The translations under genes were made by a program, and so were the position numbers. Source: Prevotella sp. (GTDB lineage Bacteria; Bacteroidota; Bacteroidia; Bacteroidales; Bacteroidaceae). Taken from it: 52,056 nucleotides of DNA. Positions 20,158 through 30,146 of this stretch are shown one piece after another (positions within the stretch are counted from its first letter, which is position 1; each line of letters starts with the position of its first letter). The stretch lies in NCBI GenBank assembly GCA_017545045.1, contig JAFYDA010000035.1, positions 1 through 52,056 on the forward strand, written 5' to 3'. The notes below the pieces were generated by a model. The model did no database searches, was not told where the DNA came from, and saw only the letters and a program-made list of their open reading frames with translations.

Positions 20158-20174
20158 TACGCAGAAAAGAAGGC

Positions 20175-22967
20175 ATGAACCTCATGATCAGATATTTTAA
20201 CAAACTGTTTTTGACTGTAGCGCTATCATTCATGTGGATGTCAGTCTTCGCAGTGCGCGATAGCATCAGTCACTCCTATACAGAGGAGCAGCCTCTGGTC
20301 TATGAAGATGCATGGGACTTGTGGCCCTACTCGTTCCTAAACGACACAGGCGATCCTATGGGCTACAACATCGACCTTCTGAAACTCATCTTCAAGGAAC
20401 TGGACATCCCCTACATCATCAAGCTGAAGCCCACTCAAGACGCCCTGAACGACCTGAAGTCCGGACGCGCCGACCTGATGTGCGGTATGGATGCACACTT
20501 CCATAATGAGTATGCACAATACGGCAAGAGTGTCATTCAAGTATTCACTCACAGCGTTGTACACCGAAAAGACGAGCCGCTACTCGTTAAGACCTTCAAC
20601 GATTTGGCTTCACAATCGGTTATTGTCCACGACGGCAGTTTTAGCCATCACATCATGATACAAAAGGGATGGGGCAAAAATGCCATCCCCTACAACGACA
20701 TGCAGGAGGCCGTCCAATTTGTCCATAACAAGAAAGGGTATCACATTGTTTGGAACACGCTATCGTTGAAATGGCTTCTTCACAAATTCAAATACGACGA
20801 CCTTGAGATGACTCCTGTCAACGTCCCGCATGGCGAGTATAAGTTCATGTCAAATGATTCCCGCCTGTTAGAGCAGATTGACAGCGTCTTCACTTATTTG
20901 AATTCCACTGGCCGCCTACAGCCCATCCAGAACAAGTGGTTCTATCCTGAGCGCAAAGACACGGGCATTCCCTCATGGGTGTGGTATGTTGTCGCTGCGC
21001 TGTTTTTAGTCATCGTCACCTTTATCATCTACTATATTTCCTTTAGTCTGTATGAACGGAGAATGACAAAAAGCGTAAAACGCTCCAACAACCGTCTGTT
21101 ACTCATTCTCAATACAAGCAAGGTGCACATCTGGCTGTTCGATATTGCCAAGCGGACCATTACCAGCATTGACCTCGAAGGCAAGCAGACGAGCAACCAA
21201 CTGTCACCATATTTCCTTCAATACTACATGGTTCCTGAAGACTATGAGCGGCTCTGTAGCGTGCTCGATGAGATAGCTACAGAGAAAATTGAGCACAAGA
21301 CGCTCGAAGTCCACGTCACAAGGGGAAAATCGAAAGATCTGTTCATCTTCTCCCTCGATCTCTCAGTGATGAAGCGCAACAGGAGCGGACATCCCACCGT
21401 CATCATTGGAGCCACCACTAACGTCACTGAGGAACGGTTGCGCCAACAGCGTGAGAAGGACACCATGCTTCGCTACAAACACATTTTCAACTCGGCCATG
21501 GTCGACACCGTTTCTTACGATGAGCACGGCTTCATTGACGACATGAACGAGAAGTCTCTCAAGGCCATGCCTGGTAACATCCAGCATGTCATCGATTCAC
21601 ATATTTCTGTTCAGGATGTATTAGGGACTCCAGAATTGTCTCTTAACGATATGGACTACACCTACCTGACACAGATATACAAGTCGCCAGACGATCCGCG
21701 TCCTCTCAACCAGTTCTTAAAGCGCGATGAACTTTACTATGAGTTACAGATGGTGCCCGTACGCGATGACGACGGCAACCTGTTGGGCATCTACGGGACA
21801 GGACGCGATGTCACAGAGATAGCCAAGACCTATTCACGCCTACAGAAGAATATTGCACAGTTACAGGAGGCAACGGACGAAATGCAGGACTACATGCGCA
21901 ACATCGACTACGTGATGCAGAACGGTGGCATACGCATTGTCAATTATTCTCCCGACACACACACATTGCTTATCTTCAGCGAGATTGAGCACGTCCAACA
22001 CCAGCTGACACAAACCCGTCTGCTGTCACTCGTTGCTGATGAATCGGAGAAGACCGCCCAGCGTATTCTGAACAACATGGACAACCTCACTCAGCAGCCC
22101 GTCAAGGCGGCAATCAAATCCTCCGTGCGCATGAAAGGAGGCAAGCAGCTCTGCCTGTATTTCTCGTTCATACCGGTTTTCGATGCCGACGGACAAATCA
22201 CACATTACTTTGGCATGTGCCGTGACATCAGCGACATCAAAGCCACTGAGGAGCAGCTGGCGCATGAGACGGCGAAAGCACAAGAGGTGGAGACGGTGAA
22301 AAACGCCTTCCTACGCAACATGAGCTACGAAATCAGAACGCCGCTCACCTCTGTGGTAGGTTTTGCCGAACTCTTCGAGATGGACCATAGTGCTGAGGAC
22401 GAGAAATTCTTCATTGAGGAAATCAAGAACAACTCGCGTGGTCTGCTCAACCTGGTCAACAACATTCTGTTCCTCTCGCGTCTCGATGCCGACATGATAG
22501 AATTCAAGACAGCACCTGTCGACTTTGCAGCATTCTTCGATGGACGCTGTCAGGCCGTATGGATACACCACCGACAGCCAGGTGTCAACTACATCGTCAA
22601 CACGCCCTACGACCGCCTTATCCTCGACATCGACATCAATAACTTAGGACTCGTTATCGACCATGTCGTGACCAATGCTGCACAGCATACCACATCGGGC
22701 TCTGTTTGTGCAAGTTTCGACTATAACGGCGAAGACCTCACGATGACCATCCAGGATACGGGATGCGGCATTCCTGATGACAAGATTGATAAAATCTTTG
22801 AGCGCTTCGTTACCACCGACAGCAGCAGCAACGGACTTGGCCTGGCTATCAGTAAGGAGGTCGTCAAGCTGATGGGCGGCAGAATACGCCTTAAATCCGA
22901 ACTTGGCAAGGGCACTATCGTCTGGATTATCATTCCATGCACATGCAGGGAGATGGTGAGGAAATAA
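20175..22967 (+). CDS. Sensor kinase with SBP-like sensor and His-to-Tyr substitution
   Basis: 930 residues (ATG at 20184 is also possible). A signal peptide (about 1-27) precedes a periplasmic SBP_bac_3-like domain (about 35-262; QPLVYEDAWDLWPYSF, GYNIDLLKLIF, LKSGRADLMCGM). One transmembrane helix spans about 268-290. PAS-like domains follow (about 300-660), then a coiled linker and the HisKA region. There the usual NMSHEIRTPL reads NMSYEIRTPL: codon TAC at 22326-22328 gives Tyr718 in place of the phospho-accepting His. The HATPase domain keeps its boxes (DTGCGIP, FERF, GLGLAI). ATP binding may remain, but autophosphorylation on His cannot occur; it is probably a pseudokinase partner of the next gene. 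The coding sequence starts well after frr; a much longer open frame antisense to rsgA/frr was disregarded. Confidence 0.88.
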   Translation: MNLMIRYFNKLFLTVALSFMWMSVFAVRDSISHSYTEEQPLVYEDAWDLWPYSFLNDTGDPMGYNIDLLKLIFKELDIPYIIKLKPTQDALNDLKSGRADLMCGMDAHFHNEYAQYGKSVIQVFTHSVVHRKDEPLLVKTFNDLASQSVIVHDGSFSHHIMIQKGWGKNAIPYNDMQEAVQFVHNKKGYHIVWNTLSLKWLLHKFKYDDLEMTPVNVPHGEYKFMSNDSRLLEQIDSVFTYLNSTGRLQPIQNKWFYPERKDTGIPSWVWYVVAALFLVIVTFIIYYISFSLYERRMTKSVKRSNNRLLLILNTSKVHIWLFDIAKRTITSIDLEGKQTSNQLSPYFLQYYMVPEDYERLCSVLDEIATEKIEHKTLEVHVTRGKSKDLFIFSLDLSVMKRNRSGHPTVIIGATTNVTEERLRQQREKDTMLRYKHIFNSAMVDTVSYDEHGFIDDMNEKSLKAMPGNIQHVIDSHISVQDVLGTPELSLNDMDYTYLTQIYKSPDDPRPLNQFLKRDELYYELQMVPVRDDDGNLLGIYGTGRDVTEIAKTYSRLQKNIAQLQEATDEMQDYMRNIDYVMQNGGIRIVNYSPDTHTLLIFSEIEHVQHQLTQTRLLSLVADESEKTAQRILNNMDNLTQQPVKAAIKSSVRMKGGKQLCLYFSFIPVFDADGQITHYFGMCRDISDIKATEEQLAHETAKAQEVETVKNAFLRNMSYEIRTPLTSVVGFAELFEMDHSAEDEKFFIEEIKNNSRGLLNLVNNILFLSRLDADMIEFKTAPVDFAAFFDGRCQAVWIHHRQPGVNYIVNTPYDRLILDIDINNLGLVIDHVVTNAAQHTTSGSVCASFDYNGEDLTMTIQDTGCGIPDDKIDKIFERFVTTDSSSNGLGLAISKEVVKLMGGRIRLKSELGKGTIVWIIIPCTCREMVRK

Positions 22968-23005
22968 AGCATGTTGAAGAAGAATATAAATAGAAGCTAC
23001 GCACC

Positions 23006-25786
23006 ATGATACAATATATGTTTCGAAACGGGAAAAGGTATATGACCCTGCTCTTTTACCTTTTTACCTTTTTACCACTCCTGCATTCTGCCAATAATTT
23101 CGGCTATACGAAAGAGCGCCCGTTGGTTATCGTCTGCGACTGGGATTTTCGCCCTTTCGAGTTCATCAACGTTGAGGGACAACCCGCTGGGTATAATATT
23201 GAAATACTTGACCTCATTCTTGACCAGCTCGACATTCCACACAAGTTCGTCATGCAGGAATGGCATGTAGCTACCAATATGTTCAAGAACCATGAGGCCG
23301 ACCTTATTCATGCCCTGTATTTCTTCTTTAAGGACGACCCCTACGTATCTACCCATAAATACATCAACTATTACAACCTGAAAGTGGCACGCCGTGCCGA
23401 CACGGCTCCCTTGAACCGGCTCAGCAACCTTCTGCCAACCGACACACTACTTATCAAGGAGGACGACTATGCCGCCATGACCCTCAACGCCATGAAGCCT
23501 CTGACGTTTGCAACGCAGATCCATTCACCGAAGGACGGTCTGACAGGCATCAGACAAGGCAAGTACAAATACTACATCTGGGGAGAGATTCCCCTCAGCT
23601 ATAAAATTCAGGAACTCAGACTCGACAGCATTGCTCTTGACAAAATTGACATCCCTGCGGGCGAACTGCGCATCATTGGCTACAACAAAGACCTGATTGA
23701 CATCATTGATGACCAGTACACCCGACTGGAACAGGCTGGCGATCTACAACAGATTTACGACCACTGGTTCCATCCAGAACGTGAGCACGACAACACATCA
23801 CCCGTGGTGCTGTTCATCCTCGCTGGACTTTTCATTGGAGCTATTATCACATTTCTGTCCATACGGCTTATCAGACGGAGGGTAGCCATGGCCATCAGGC
23901 AGAGTTCTGACCTGGGACGAATGATGGACCAAGTGCTCAACATGGGCGACTACTCCGTTGTGGAATGGGACATCCAGAGCAACAAGTTCCATAATAAATA
24001 TGGCGACATGCTTCCCAACAGCGATATGAAGCCCGAGGACTTCTTGAAGCACATGCCGCCGGAGGAGTCGAAACAGCTTTATACCCTCAACACCCAGCTG
24101 ATTACAGGCATGATCAGCTACTTCGACATGAGCTTCAGTTTCAACCATGGTTCGGTGGAATCCCCCCAATGGCATCATTACTACTGCAACGCCATCATTG
24201 AGAAAGAAAACGACAAGCCGCTCTACGTTGTTTACACGATAAAAGACATCACCGAAGAATTGGACGAAGACCGCCGCATCAAGACCACAGCCAGCAAATA
24301 CAAGAAGATGTTCGACACCAATCTGATTGCCATGTCTTTCTACGATGCCGACGGCAACCAGATTGACCTCAATCAGAAGATGCGCGATCTTTGCCAGATG
24401 GACGGCGAGAACGAACACTACTACATAGACAGTTCACTTTTCAGCATCCCCGCTCTCAAAGGTATCTATCTGCCTGGCTCTCGCGAAGAGTTTCACACCT
24501 GCCAGCATTTGAAGGAGCCACAGCTTGGACTCAACAAATACACCGAGCTGCGTATTAATCCCATCTTCAACGACGATGGCGAAATAGTCTACTACATTGT
24601 CACCAGCCGCGACGTCACCGCTGAGCGCAACATGTATCTGAAACAGCGAGAACACGACCGACAGCTCCATGCAACCAACAAGGACATTAAACGCTACGAG
24701 CAGCAACTCAGCTACTTGTTGGAGGAGAGCAAGATGTATATTTGGAACTACATGTTGTCGGATAATGTCGTCTACATGACACGTTCCCCCGGACGCACTG
24801 AATTCAGTGAATCCTTTGATGAATACCTTCAGTCCGTCAAAGCCGATGCCCGTCAGAAGGCAAGAGAACAAATACAGAGCGCCATGCAACAGGGCCAGCC
24901 CTACAACGTCATCCTGCCTTTCGACCGGACGCCACTTGACGACCAACCCACATGGTACTCTATCATCGGCATCCCTATACTCAACAAGGACGGACAACTC
25001 ACAGAATACTTCGGACTTGCACGCAACATCACCGACCTCATGCAAGCACAGGAACAGTTGCGCATTGAGACGGCACGCGCCGAAGACTCCGGACGCCTCA
25101 AGGCAGCTTTCCTTGCCAACATGACGCACGAGATACGCACTCCTCTCAATGCCATCGTGGGATTCTCCGACCTTTTGCCCATGATAGAAGACAGCAACGA
25201 CAAGAAAGAGTTCATGCGCATTATCCGCAACAACTGCGACATGCTCCTAAGGCTTATCAACGATATTCTCGAAGCATCCGACATCGGTTCACGACCGATG
25301 ACCATCGAGCCTTCAGACGTTGATTTCGCCCAAGCTTTCGATGACATCTGCCAGACACTTGAGCAACGTGTAAAAGAGCCAGGCGTACGCTTCATCAAGG
25401 AAAATCCATACGCCACTTTCCATACGCGCCTTGACAAAGGACGCATGCAGCAGGTGATTACCAACTTTGTCACCAATGCCGTCAAGTACACCCACCAAGG
25501 CCATATCCGCGTGGGCTACAAGGCAGAAAGTCGAGGAGAGAGAGAGGGACTCTATATCTACTGCGAGGATACAGGTGCCGGCATTCCCAAAGAGAAGCAA
25601 GCCTCCGTCTTTGAGCGCTTCGTCAAACTCAACGAGTATGTGCAGGGAACGGGCCTCGGTCTAAGCATCTGCAAGTCCATTGCCGACCGCTGCAATGGAG
25701 TCATCGGCGTTGACAGCGAAGGCGAAGGCCACGGCTCCACCTTCTGGATATGGATTCCCTGCCCCGTCCCGACTCAAAATCCATAA
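23006..25786 (+). CDS. Sensor histidine kinase with SBP-like sensor domain
   Basis: 926 residues; starts at 23018 or 23042 are also possible and all leave a signal peptide (LLFYLFTFLPLLHSA). The SBP_bac_3-like domain (about 35-260; ERPLVIVCDWDFRPFEF, GYNIEILDLIL, DHWFHPERE) is clearly paralogous to the preceding gene. A transmembrane helix spans about 266-288, followed by PAS-like segments (about 310-660). The HisKA motif is intact: FLANMTHEIRTPLNAIVGF with His708 (codon 25127-25129). The HATPase boxes NFVTNAVKYT, DTGAGIP, FERF and GTGLGLSI are all present. There is no receiver domain at the C-terminus. It follows the Tyr-substituted kinase by 38 bases and precedes an AraC gene by 6, so the three form one operon. 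The ligand is unknown; the fold suggests a small solute such as an amino acid. Confidence 0.9.
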   Translation: MIQYMFRNGKRYMTLLFYLFTFLPLLHSANNFGYTKERPLVIVCDWDFRPFEFINVEGQPAGYNIEILDLILDQLDIPHKFVMQEWHVATNMFKNHEADLIHALYFFFKDDPYVSTHKYINYYNLKVARRADTAPLNRLSNLLPTDTLLIKEDDYAAMTLNAMKPLTFATQIHSPKDGLTGIRQGKYKYYIWGEIPLSYKIQELRLDSIALDKIDIPAGELRIIGYNKDLIDIIDDQYTRLEQAGDLQQIYDHWFHPEREHDNTSPVVLFILAGLFIGAIITFLSIRLIRRRVAMAIRQSSDLGRMMDQVLNMGDYSVVEWDIQSNKFHNKYGDMLPNSDMKPEDFLKHMPPEESKQLYTLNTQLITGMISYFDMSFSFNHGSVESPQWHHYYCNAIIEKENDKPLYVVYTIKDITEELDEDRRIKTTASKYKKMFDTNLIAMSFYDADGNQIDLNQKMRDLCQMDGENEHYYIDSSLFSIPALKGIYLPGSREEFHTCQHLKEPQLGLNKYTELRINPIFNDDGEIVYYIVTSRDVTAERNMYLKQREHDRQLHATNKDIKRYEQQLSYLLEESKMYIWNYMLSDNVVYMTRSPGRTEFSESFDEYLQSVKADARQKAREQIQSAMQQGQPYNVILPFDRTPLDDQPTWYSIIGIPILNKDGQLTEYFGLARNITDLMQAQEQLRIETARAEDSGRLKAAFLANMTHEIRTPLNAIVGFSDLLPMIEDSNDKKEFMRIIRNNCDMLLRLINDILEASDIGSRPMTIEPSDVDFAQAFDDICQTLEQRVKEPGVRFIKENPYATFHTRLDKGRMQQVITNFVTNAVKYTHQGHIRVGYKAESRGEREGLYIYCEDTGAGIPKEKQASVFERFVKLNEYVQGTGLGLSICKSIADRCNGVIGVDSEGEGHGSTFWIWIPCPVPTQNP

Positions 25787-25792
25787 CGCACG

Positions 25793-26671
25793 ATGGCCAC
25801 ACAAACCAGCAAATATCTGCTCGCCAATGAGCGCGATGCGCTCTGGGGCCTCACCGTCAGCACGGTGGGCTACGAGGAGATTGCTCCTGGCGATGCTTAT
25901 CCCACCCGCGGCCATGCCGACGGCTACTATTTCGACCTCCACCGTGGACGCGAGCTCAACGAGTATCAGCTACTCTACTTGACAGAAGGCAGTGGAACGT
26001 TCCATAGTGCAACCGTCAAGGAAGCCAAGCTGACAGAAGGCGACCTCTTTCTGCTTTTTCCTGGCGAATGGCACTCTTATCATCCCGACCCCAAGACGGG
26101 ATGGAAGAGCTACTGGATAGGATTCAAGGGACGAAACATGGACGACAGGGTACGTTCCGGATTCCTGAGTCCCGTCAAGCCCATCTACCATGTTGGCTTC
26201 AGTGATGAAATCGTCCACCTGTATAAGGAAGCCTACGACTCCGCCGTCATTGAGGCCGCTTATTCCCAACAGCTCATGGCCGGTATTGTCAACCATCTGA
26301 TAGGCATGATGTACTCGCTGGAACGCAATATCCAGCTGAGCCACAACCAGTCGCATGTCGATATGATCAGCAGGGCACGCCTCCGCATCCGTGAAGCCCT
26401 GGAGAGTGACCTCACGATTCAGCAGGTAGCAGAGGAGATGGGCGTCAGCTACTCCAACTTCCGCAAGTTGTTCAAGGAATACACCGGACTATCACCCGCT
26501 ACCTACCAGCAGGATCTGCGACTGCAGCGAGCCAAGGAATTGCTGTCGACCACGGACTTGAGCATCAAGGAAATAGCCTACAAGCTGAACTTCGAGTCGC
26601 CAGACTATTTCTCTGCCAAGTTCAAGGCAAAGACGGGACGTCGTCCCAGTGAACTGCGTCCCGCAAAATAA
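25793..26671 (+). CDS. AraC-family regulator with cupin sensor domain
   Basis: 292 residues. The N-terminal half is an AraC-type cupin (about 15-140): ELNEYQLLYLTEGSGTFHSA, LTEGDLFLLFPGEWHSYHPD and GWKSYWIGFKG. The C-terminal AraC double HTH (about 200-290) contains LTIQQVAEEMGVSYSNFRKLFKEYTG and LSIKEIAYKLNFESPDYFSAKFKAKTG. Such proteins usually bind a sugar in the cupin and activate catabolic genes. No receiver domain is present, so it is not an orthodox partner of the two upstream kinases despite the 6-base gap. It ends 4 bases before the convergent dehydratase gene. Confidence 0.9.
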   Translation: MATQTSKYLLANERDALWGLTVSTVGYEEIAPGDAYPTRGHADGYYFDLHRGRELNEYQLLYLTEGSGTFHSATVKEAKLTEGDLFLLFPGEWHSYHPDPKTGWKSYWIGFKGRNMDDRVRSGFLSPVKPIYHVGFSDEIVHLYKEAYDSAVIEAAYSQQLMAGIVNHLIGMMYSLERNIQLSHNQSHVDMISRARLRIREALESDLTIQQVAEEMGVSYSNFRKLFKEYTGLSPATYQQDLRLQRAKELLSTTDLSIKEIAYKLNFESPDYFSAKFKAKTGRRPSELRPAK

Positions 26672-26675
26672 CTGT

Positions 26676-28646
26676 TCAAGATTCAGCAACGTCTAATTGC
26701 TCATAAATAGAGTTCTTCGACTTGTACTCAGGCACGATATCCTTCATCTTCTTGACGGTCTTCATGTCATCATATTGCTTGGATATCTCTACCAGGTCAT
26801 CAATGTCGCTGCAGACCTTTTCGTAGTCGTACTTACGCACCTCGGCAATACGGATTTTCTCGTGGAACGTCGGTTTGGTGCCTTCCAGCTCGTTGAGCAC
26901 CTCTTCGTACAACTTCTCACCAGGTCTGAGCCCCGTAAACTTTATCTCAACGTGCTTGGCACCCGAGAGACTAATCATTCGCTTGGCCAGGTCCACAATC
27001 TTCACGGGTTTACCCATGTCGAAGACGAATATCTCACCGCCGTTTCCTTTCGTGCCGGCCTCCAGCACCAGTTTGCAGGCTTCGGGAATGAGCATGAAGA
27101 AACGTACAATCCGTTCGTCGGTCACTGTCACAGGTCCACCGTTCTTGATTTGCTCCCTGAACAGGGGAATGACAGACCCGTTAGAGCCTAACACGTTGCC
27201 GAAGCGAGTGGTGACAAACTGAGTAGCAGGTGCCTTGCCGCTTTCTGTCGTAATAGATTTGAGCGTGCCATCCTTTATCGCCTGATCAAGGCTCTGCACA
27301 TAAATCTCACAGATGCGCTTCGAGCAGCCCATCACATTGGTCGGGTTGACCGCTTTGTCGGTCGATACCATCACGAACTTCTTCACGCCGTACTTGACAC
27401 TCAGGTCAGCAATCACCTTCGTACCATATATATTATTCTGCACAGCCTCCGAAGGGTTGTCCTCCATCATTGGCACATGCTTATAGGCAGCGGCGTGGAA
27501 CACGTAGTCGGGCTTGAAATCGCGGAAGATTACCTCCATCCTGTCAGTTCGGCAGATGCTGGTGACAATGGTCTCGGCGGAAATGTCCTTGAACTCGTTT
27601 TCCATCATCAGACGGATGTCATGCTCAGGTGTCTCCGCCTGGTCTATCAGCATCATGGCCGCAGGTCTGAATAGAGCCACCTGGCGCACCATCTCCGAAC
27701 CTATAGAACCAGCAGAGCCGGTGATGAGCACCCGTTTTCCTGACAACAAGTCGCCCACCGACTTCAGGTCGACGTGGATTTCCTGTCGCGGCAACAGTTC
27801 TTCAACCGTCACCTCTCTCATCTGCATGTTCGAGAAGTCTACATCTGGCAAGTCACTATTAGGATCCATCTCCTGAGCACCTTGGGCCATGAGAATCTTG
27901 GCGCCTGTACTGAGGATCTGATCCTGTATTTTCTCGTTGTTGCGGAATTCACGGACTCTGTAAGGCGACACGAGCACTGCGCCAATATCGTATTTATGGA
28001 TGACGGCCGCGATGTCGTCATCCACGGACCATACTCTCTCGCCCAGAATTTCCTGATAACCCGTTATCTTGTAGTGCGAAATGAAACCTTTCACCACATA
28101 CTTTCGCGGACGCTGGTTCTTGATGCTCTTCGCCAGGCCTACCCCACCCCTCATGGCACCGTAAATCAGGACACGGACAGCCGATTTACTGGAGAAGGCC
28201 ACGTCGTAGAGCGTCTTGACAAAGATTCGCAATGCCCACATCAAGAGCGTATTCAGAAGGAAAATCAGCAGAATCTGGTAAGTGGTGAAATGTACGAAAT
28301 GGTGTGCCGGCAGCTTATCCATGCCGAACTGTGCCAGCAGCACCAGCGCCAGACTGAGCGCATTACCATACACGATACGCATCAGGTCGACAAAGCCTGA
28401 ATAGCGCATAAAGCCAGAATAGGTGTGGAAAATTCGGAATCCAGGTATGCTCAGCAGGATGAAACACAACATCGTGCTAAGCAGTTGCAACATATTCTGC
28501 AACAGCACGTCACCATAGTTGAAGGCACCATAGACCAGTATACCACTGAAACCAATGATAAGGCAGTCTATCAGGATAATACTCCAGTACGGCAATGAAT
28601 TTTTGGAGAAATACCAGTTGAGTAATTTATCAATTACTGTTTTCAT
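26676..28646 (-). CDS. Membrane nucleotide-sugar 4,6-dehydratase (WbpM/PglF/CapD class)
   Basis: 656 residues, the long form. Four transmembrane helices occupy about 20-142. A CoA-binding-like Rossmann region spans about 155-260. The catalytic SDR domain begins near 303 with KRVLITGSAGSIGSEMVRQ (GxxGxxG at 310-316), followed by YKHVPMMEDNP and the STDKAVNPTNVMGCSKR active-site segment, where Met replaces the usual SDR Tyr, as in this subfamily. These enzymes convert UDP-GlcNAc to the 4-keto-6-deoxy sugar for capsule, O-antigen or protein glycans. It follows nhaD by 37 bases on the minus strand and is probably cotranscribed. Confidence 0.92.
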   Translation of the reverse strand: MKTVIDKLLNWYFSKNSLPYWSIILIDCLIIGFSGILVYGAFNYGDVLLQNMLQLLSTMLCFILLSIPGFRIFHTYSGFMRYSGFVDLMRIVYGNALSLALVLLAQFGMDKLPAHHFVHFTTYQILLIFLLNTLLMWALRIFVKTLYDVAFSSKSAVRVLIYGAMRGGVGLAKSIKNQRPRKYVVKGFISHYKITGYQEILGERVWSVDDDIAAVIHKYDIGAVLVSPYRVREFRNNEKIQDQILSTGAKILMAQGAQEMDPNSDLPDVDFSNMQMREVTVEELLPRQEIHVDLKSVGDLLSGKRVLITGSAGSIGSEMVRQVALFRPAAMMLIDQAETPEHDIRLMMENEFKDISAETIVTSICRTDRMEVIFRDFKPDYVFHAAAYKHVPMMEDNPSEAVQNNIYGTKVIADLSVKYGVKKFVMVSTDKAVNPTNVMGCSKRICEIYVQSLDQAIKDGTLKSITTESGKAPATQFVTTRFGNVLGSNGSVIPLFREQIKNGGPVTVTDERIVRFFMLIPEACKLVLEAGTKGNGGEIFVFDMGKPVKIVDLAKRMISLSGAKHVEIKFTGLRPGEKLYEEVLNELEGTKPTFHEKIRIAEVRKYDYEKVCSDIDDLVEISKQYDDMKTVKKMKDIVPEYKSKNSIYEQLDVAES

Positions 28647-28683
28647 GTACTCAATTTCTTGGTTGTAGTGAAGTTAATGCGCC

Positions 28684-30015
28684 TCAGAACAGCAGCGAAC
28701 GTAACAGCCAGTAGACGAGGATGCCTGCCAGATAGCCAACAAAGGCAATCCACGTAATTTTCTTCATATACCACCCGAAGGTGATTTTCTCAAGGCCCAT
28801 GACCACCACACCGGCAGCCGAGCCGATAATCAGCATGGAACCACCCACGCCGGCACAATAGGCCAGCAACTGCCAGAAGATGCCGTCTACAGCCATCGGT
28901 CCGGCTTCTGCGACAGGATACATTCCCATACAGCCAGCCACCAGAGGCACATTGTCGACAATCGATGACAGCACACCGATGATGCCGCTGATGACATAGT
29001 AGTTACCCGAGAAAGCTTCGTTCAGTCCCTCACCCAATGCGGTGAGCACACCTATCTCCTGCAGCACAGCCACAGCCATCAGGATGCCCAGGAAGAACAT
29101 AATGGTCGACAGGTCGATTTTCGACAACAGGTCACTGACGCGCTTGGCCATAGTGTCGTCTTCCGAAGTATTGTAATGGAATATCTCCGTCACCGTCCAC
29201 AGAAGGCCGAGTACCAGGAGAATGCCCATGAACGGGGGCAGGTGGGTTATCGTCTTGAAAACGGGCACAAAGCACAGACCGCCCACGCCAAGCCAGAAGA
29301 TGGTGTTGCGCTGGCCTTTGGTAAACTGGCTCACGTCCGCCTTCGGCAGGTTCTGGTTCTTGTCGAACTTCCCTATCAGCGAATATTGCAGGATGAAGGC
29401 AGGAACAAGCATTGAGACGAGCGACGGAAGGAAGATTTCTGTCAGCACGCCCTGTGTGGTGATGACGCCCTTGATCCACAGCATGATGGTAGTGACATCG
29501 CCTATGGGCGAGAACGCACCGCCGCTGTTGGCCGAAATGACCACTAATGCGGCGTAGATAAGACGGTCTCCACGCGACTGCACCAGCTTGCGCAACACCA
29601 TGATCATCACGATGGACGTCGTCAGGTTGTCGAGAATGGCCGAGAGGAAGAACGTCATGAAGGCCACACGCCACATGAGTTTGCGCTTGGAGCGGGTCTT
29701 CATCGTATCACGCACGAAATTGAAGCCTCCATTGGAGTCAACTATTTCTACAATGGTCATGGCGCCCATCAGGAAGAACAACGTGCCTGCCGCATCTCCC
29801 AAATGATGTTCTATGACTTCCAGAACATGATGAGTAACGCTACCGTCCCCTACTGCAGGGTAGTAAAAGCCGGGATCCAACATAAGCAGCGTCCAGCACC
29901 CCACACACATCAACAGGGCAATAGCCGCCTTATTGATTTTTGTTACACTCTCCAAGGCTATGCATAGATAACCCACACAAAAAACGATAACTATCAGGAC
30001 AGTCAATGTAGCCAT
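28684..30015 (-). CDS. nhaD: Na+/H+ antiporter, NhaD family
   Basis: 443 residues with about 11-13 transmembrane helices. Family landmarks are FLMGAMTIVEIVDSNGGFNFV, FFLSAILDNLTTSIVMIMVLRKL, SANSGGAFSPIGDVTTIMLW and SSIVDNVPLVAGCMGMYP, which are the paired DN(L/V)(T/P) half-site motifs of the ArsB/NhaD superfamily. It exports sodium in exchange for protons across the inner membrane. It is first in a two-gene unit with the nucleotide-sugar dehydratase. A -7 box lies 26 bases upstream. Confidence 0.92.
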   Translation of the reverse strand: MATLTVLIVIVFCVGYLCIALESVTKINKAAIALLMCVGCWTLLMLDPGFYYPAVGDGSVTHHVLEVIEHHLGDAAGTLFFLMGAMTIVEIVDSNGGFNFVRDTMKTRSKRKLMWRVAFMTFFLSAILDNLTTSIVMIMVLRKLVQSRGDRLIYAALVVISANSGGAFSPIGDVTTIMLWIKGVITTQGVLTEIFLPSLVSMLVPAFILQYSLIGKFDKNQNLPKADVSQFTKGQRNTIFWLGVGGLCFVPVFKTITHLPPFMGILLVLGLLWTVTEIFHYNTSEDDTMAKRVSDLLSKIDLSTIMFFLGILMAVAVLQEIGVLTALGEGLNEAFSGNYYVISGIIGVLSSIVDNVPLVAGCMGMYPVAEAGPMAVDGIFWQLLAYCAGVGGSMLIIGSAAGVVVMGLEKITFGWYMKKITWIAFVGYLAGILVYWLLRSLLF

Positions 30016-30040
30016 TTCCTTTTATTGTGCTATTTGGCTG

Positions 30041-30048
30041 CAAAGGTA
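30041..30048 (-). promoter_or_regulatory. -7 box of the nhaD promoter
   Basis: TACCTTTG on the minus strand (30048 to 30041) matches TAnnTTTG and lies about 25 bases before the nhaD ATG. No good TTTG -33 box is seen at the proper distance, so this is a partial promoter call. Confidence 0.5.
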
Positions 30049-30146
30049 ATACTTTATTTTTCAATTATCACATTTTTTTCCATTTTTTTTGTTTTATGGC
30101 TCAAATTGCAGGGTGATTTCGCGTAAAAAGCCAAGGAACTGTCAGA

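Noticed and set aside
18543-20174. A 1474-residue plus-strand open frame starting at 18543 and running into the first kinase gene
   Set aside because: The first ~540 codons are antisense to rsgA and frr, whose families are certain. The promoter at 20127-20157 and a clean signal peptide place the real start at 20175 or 20184.
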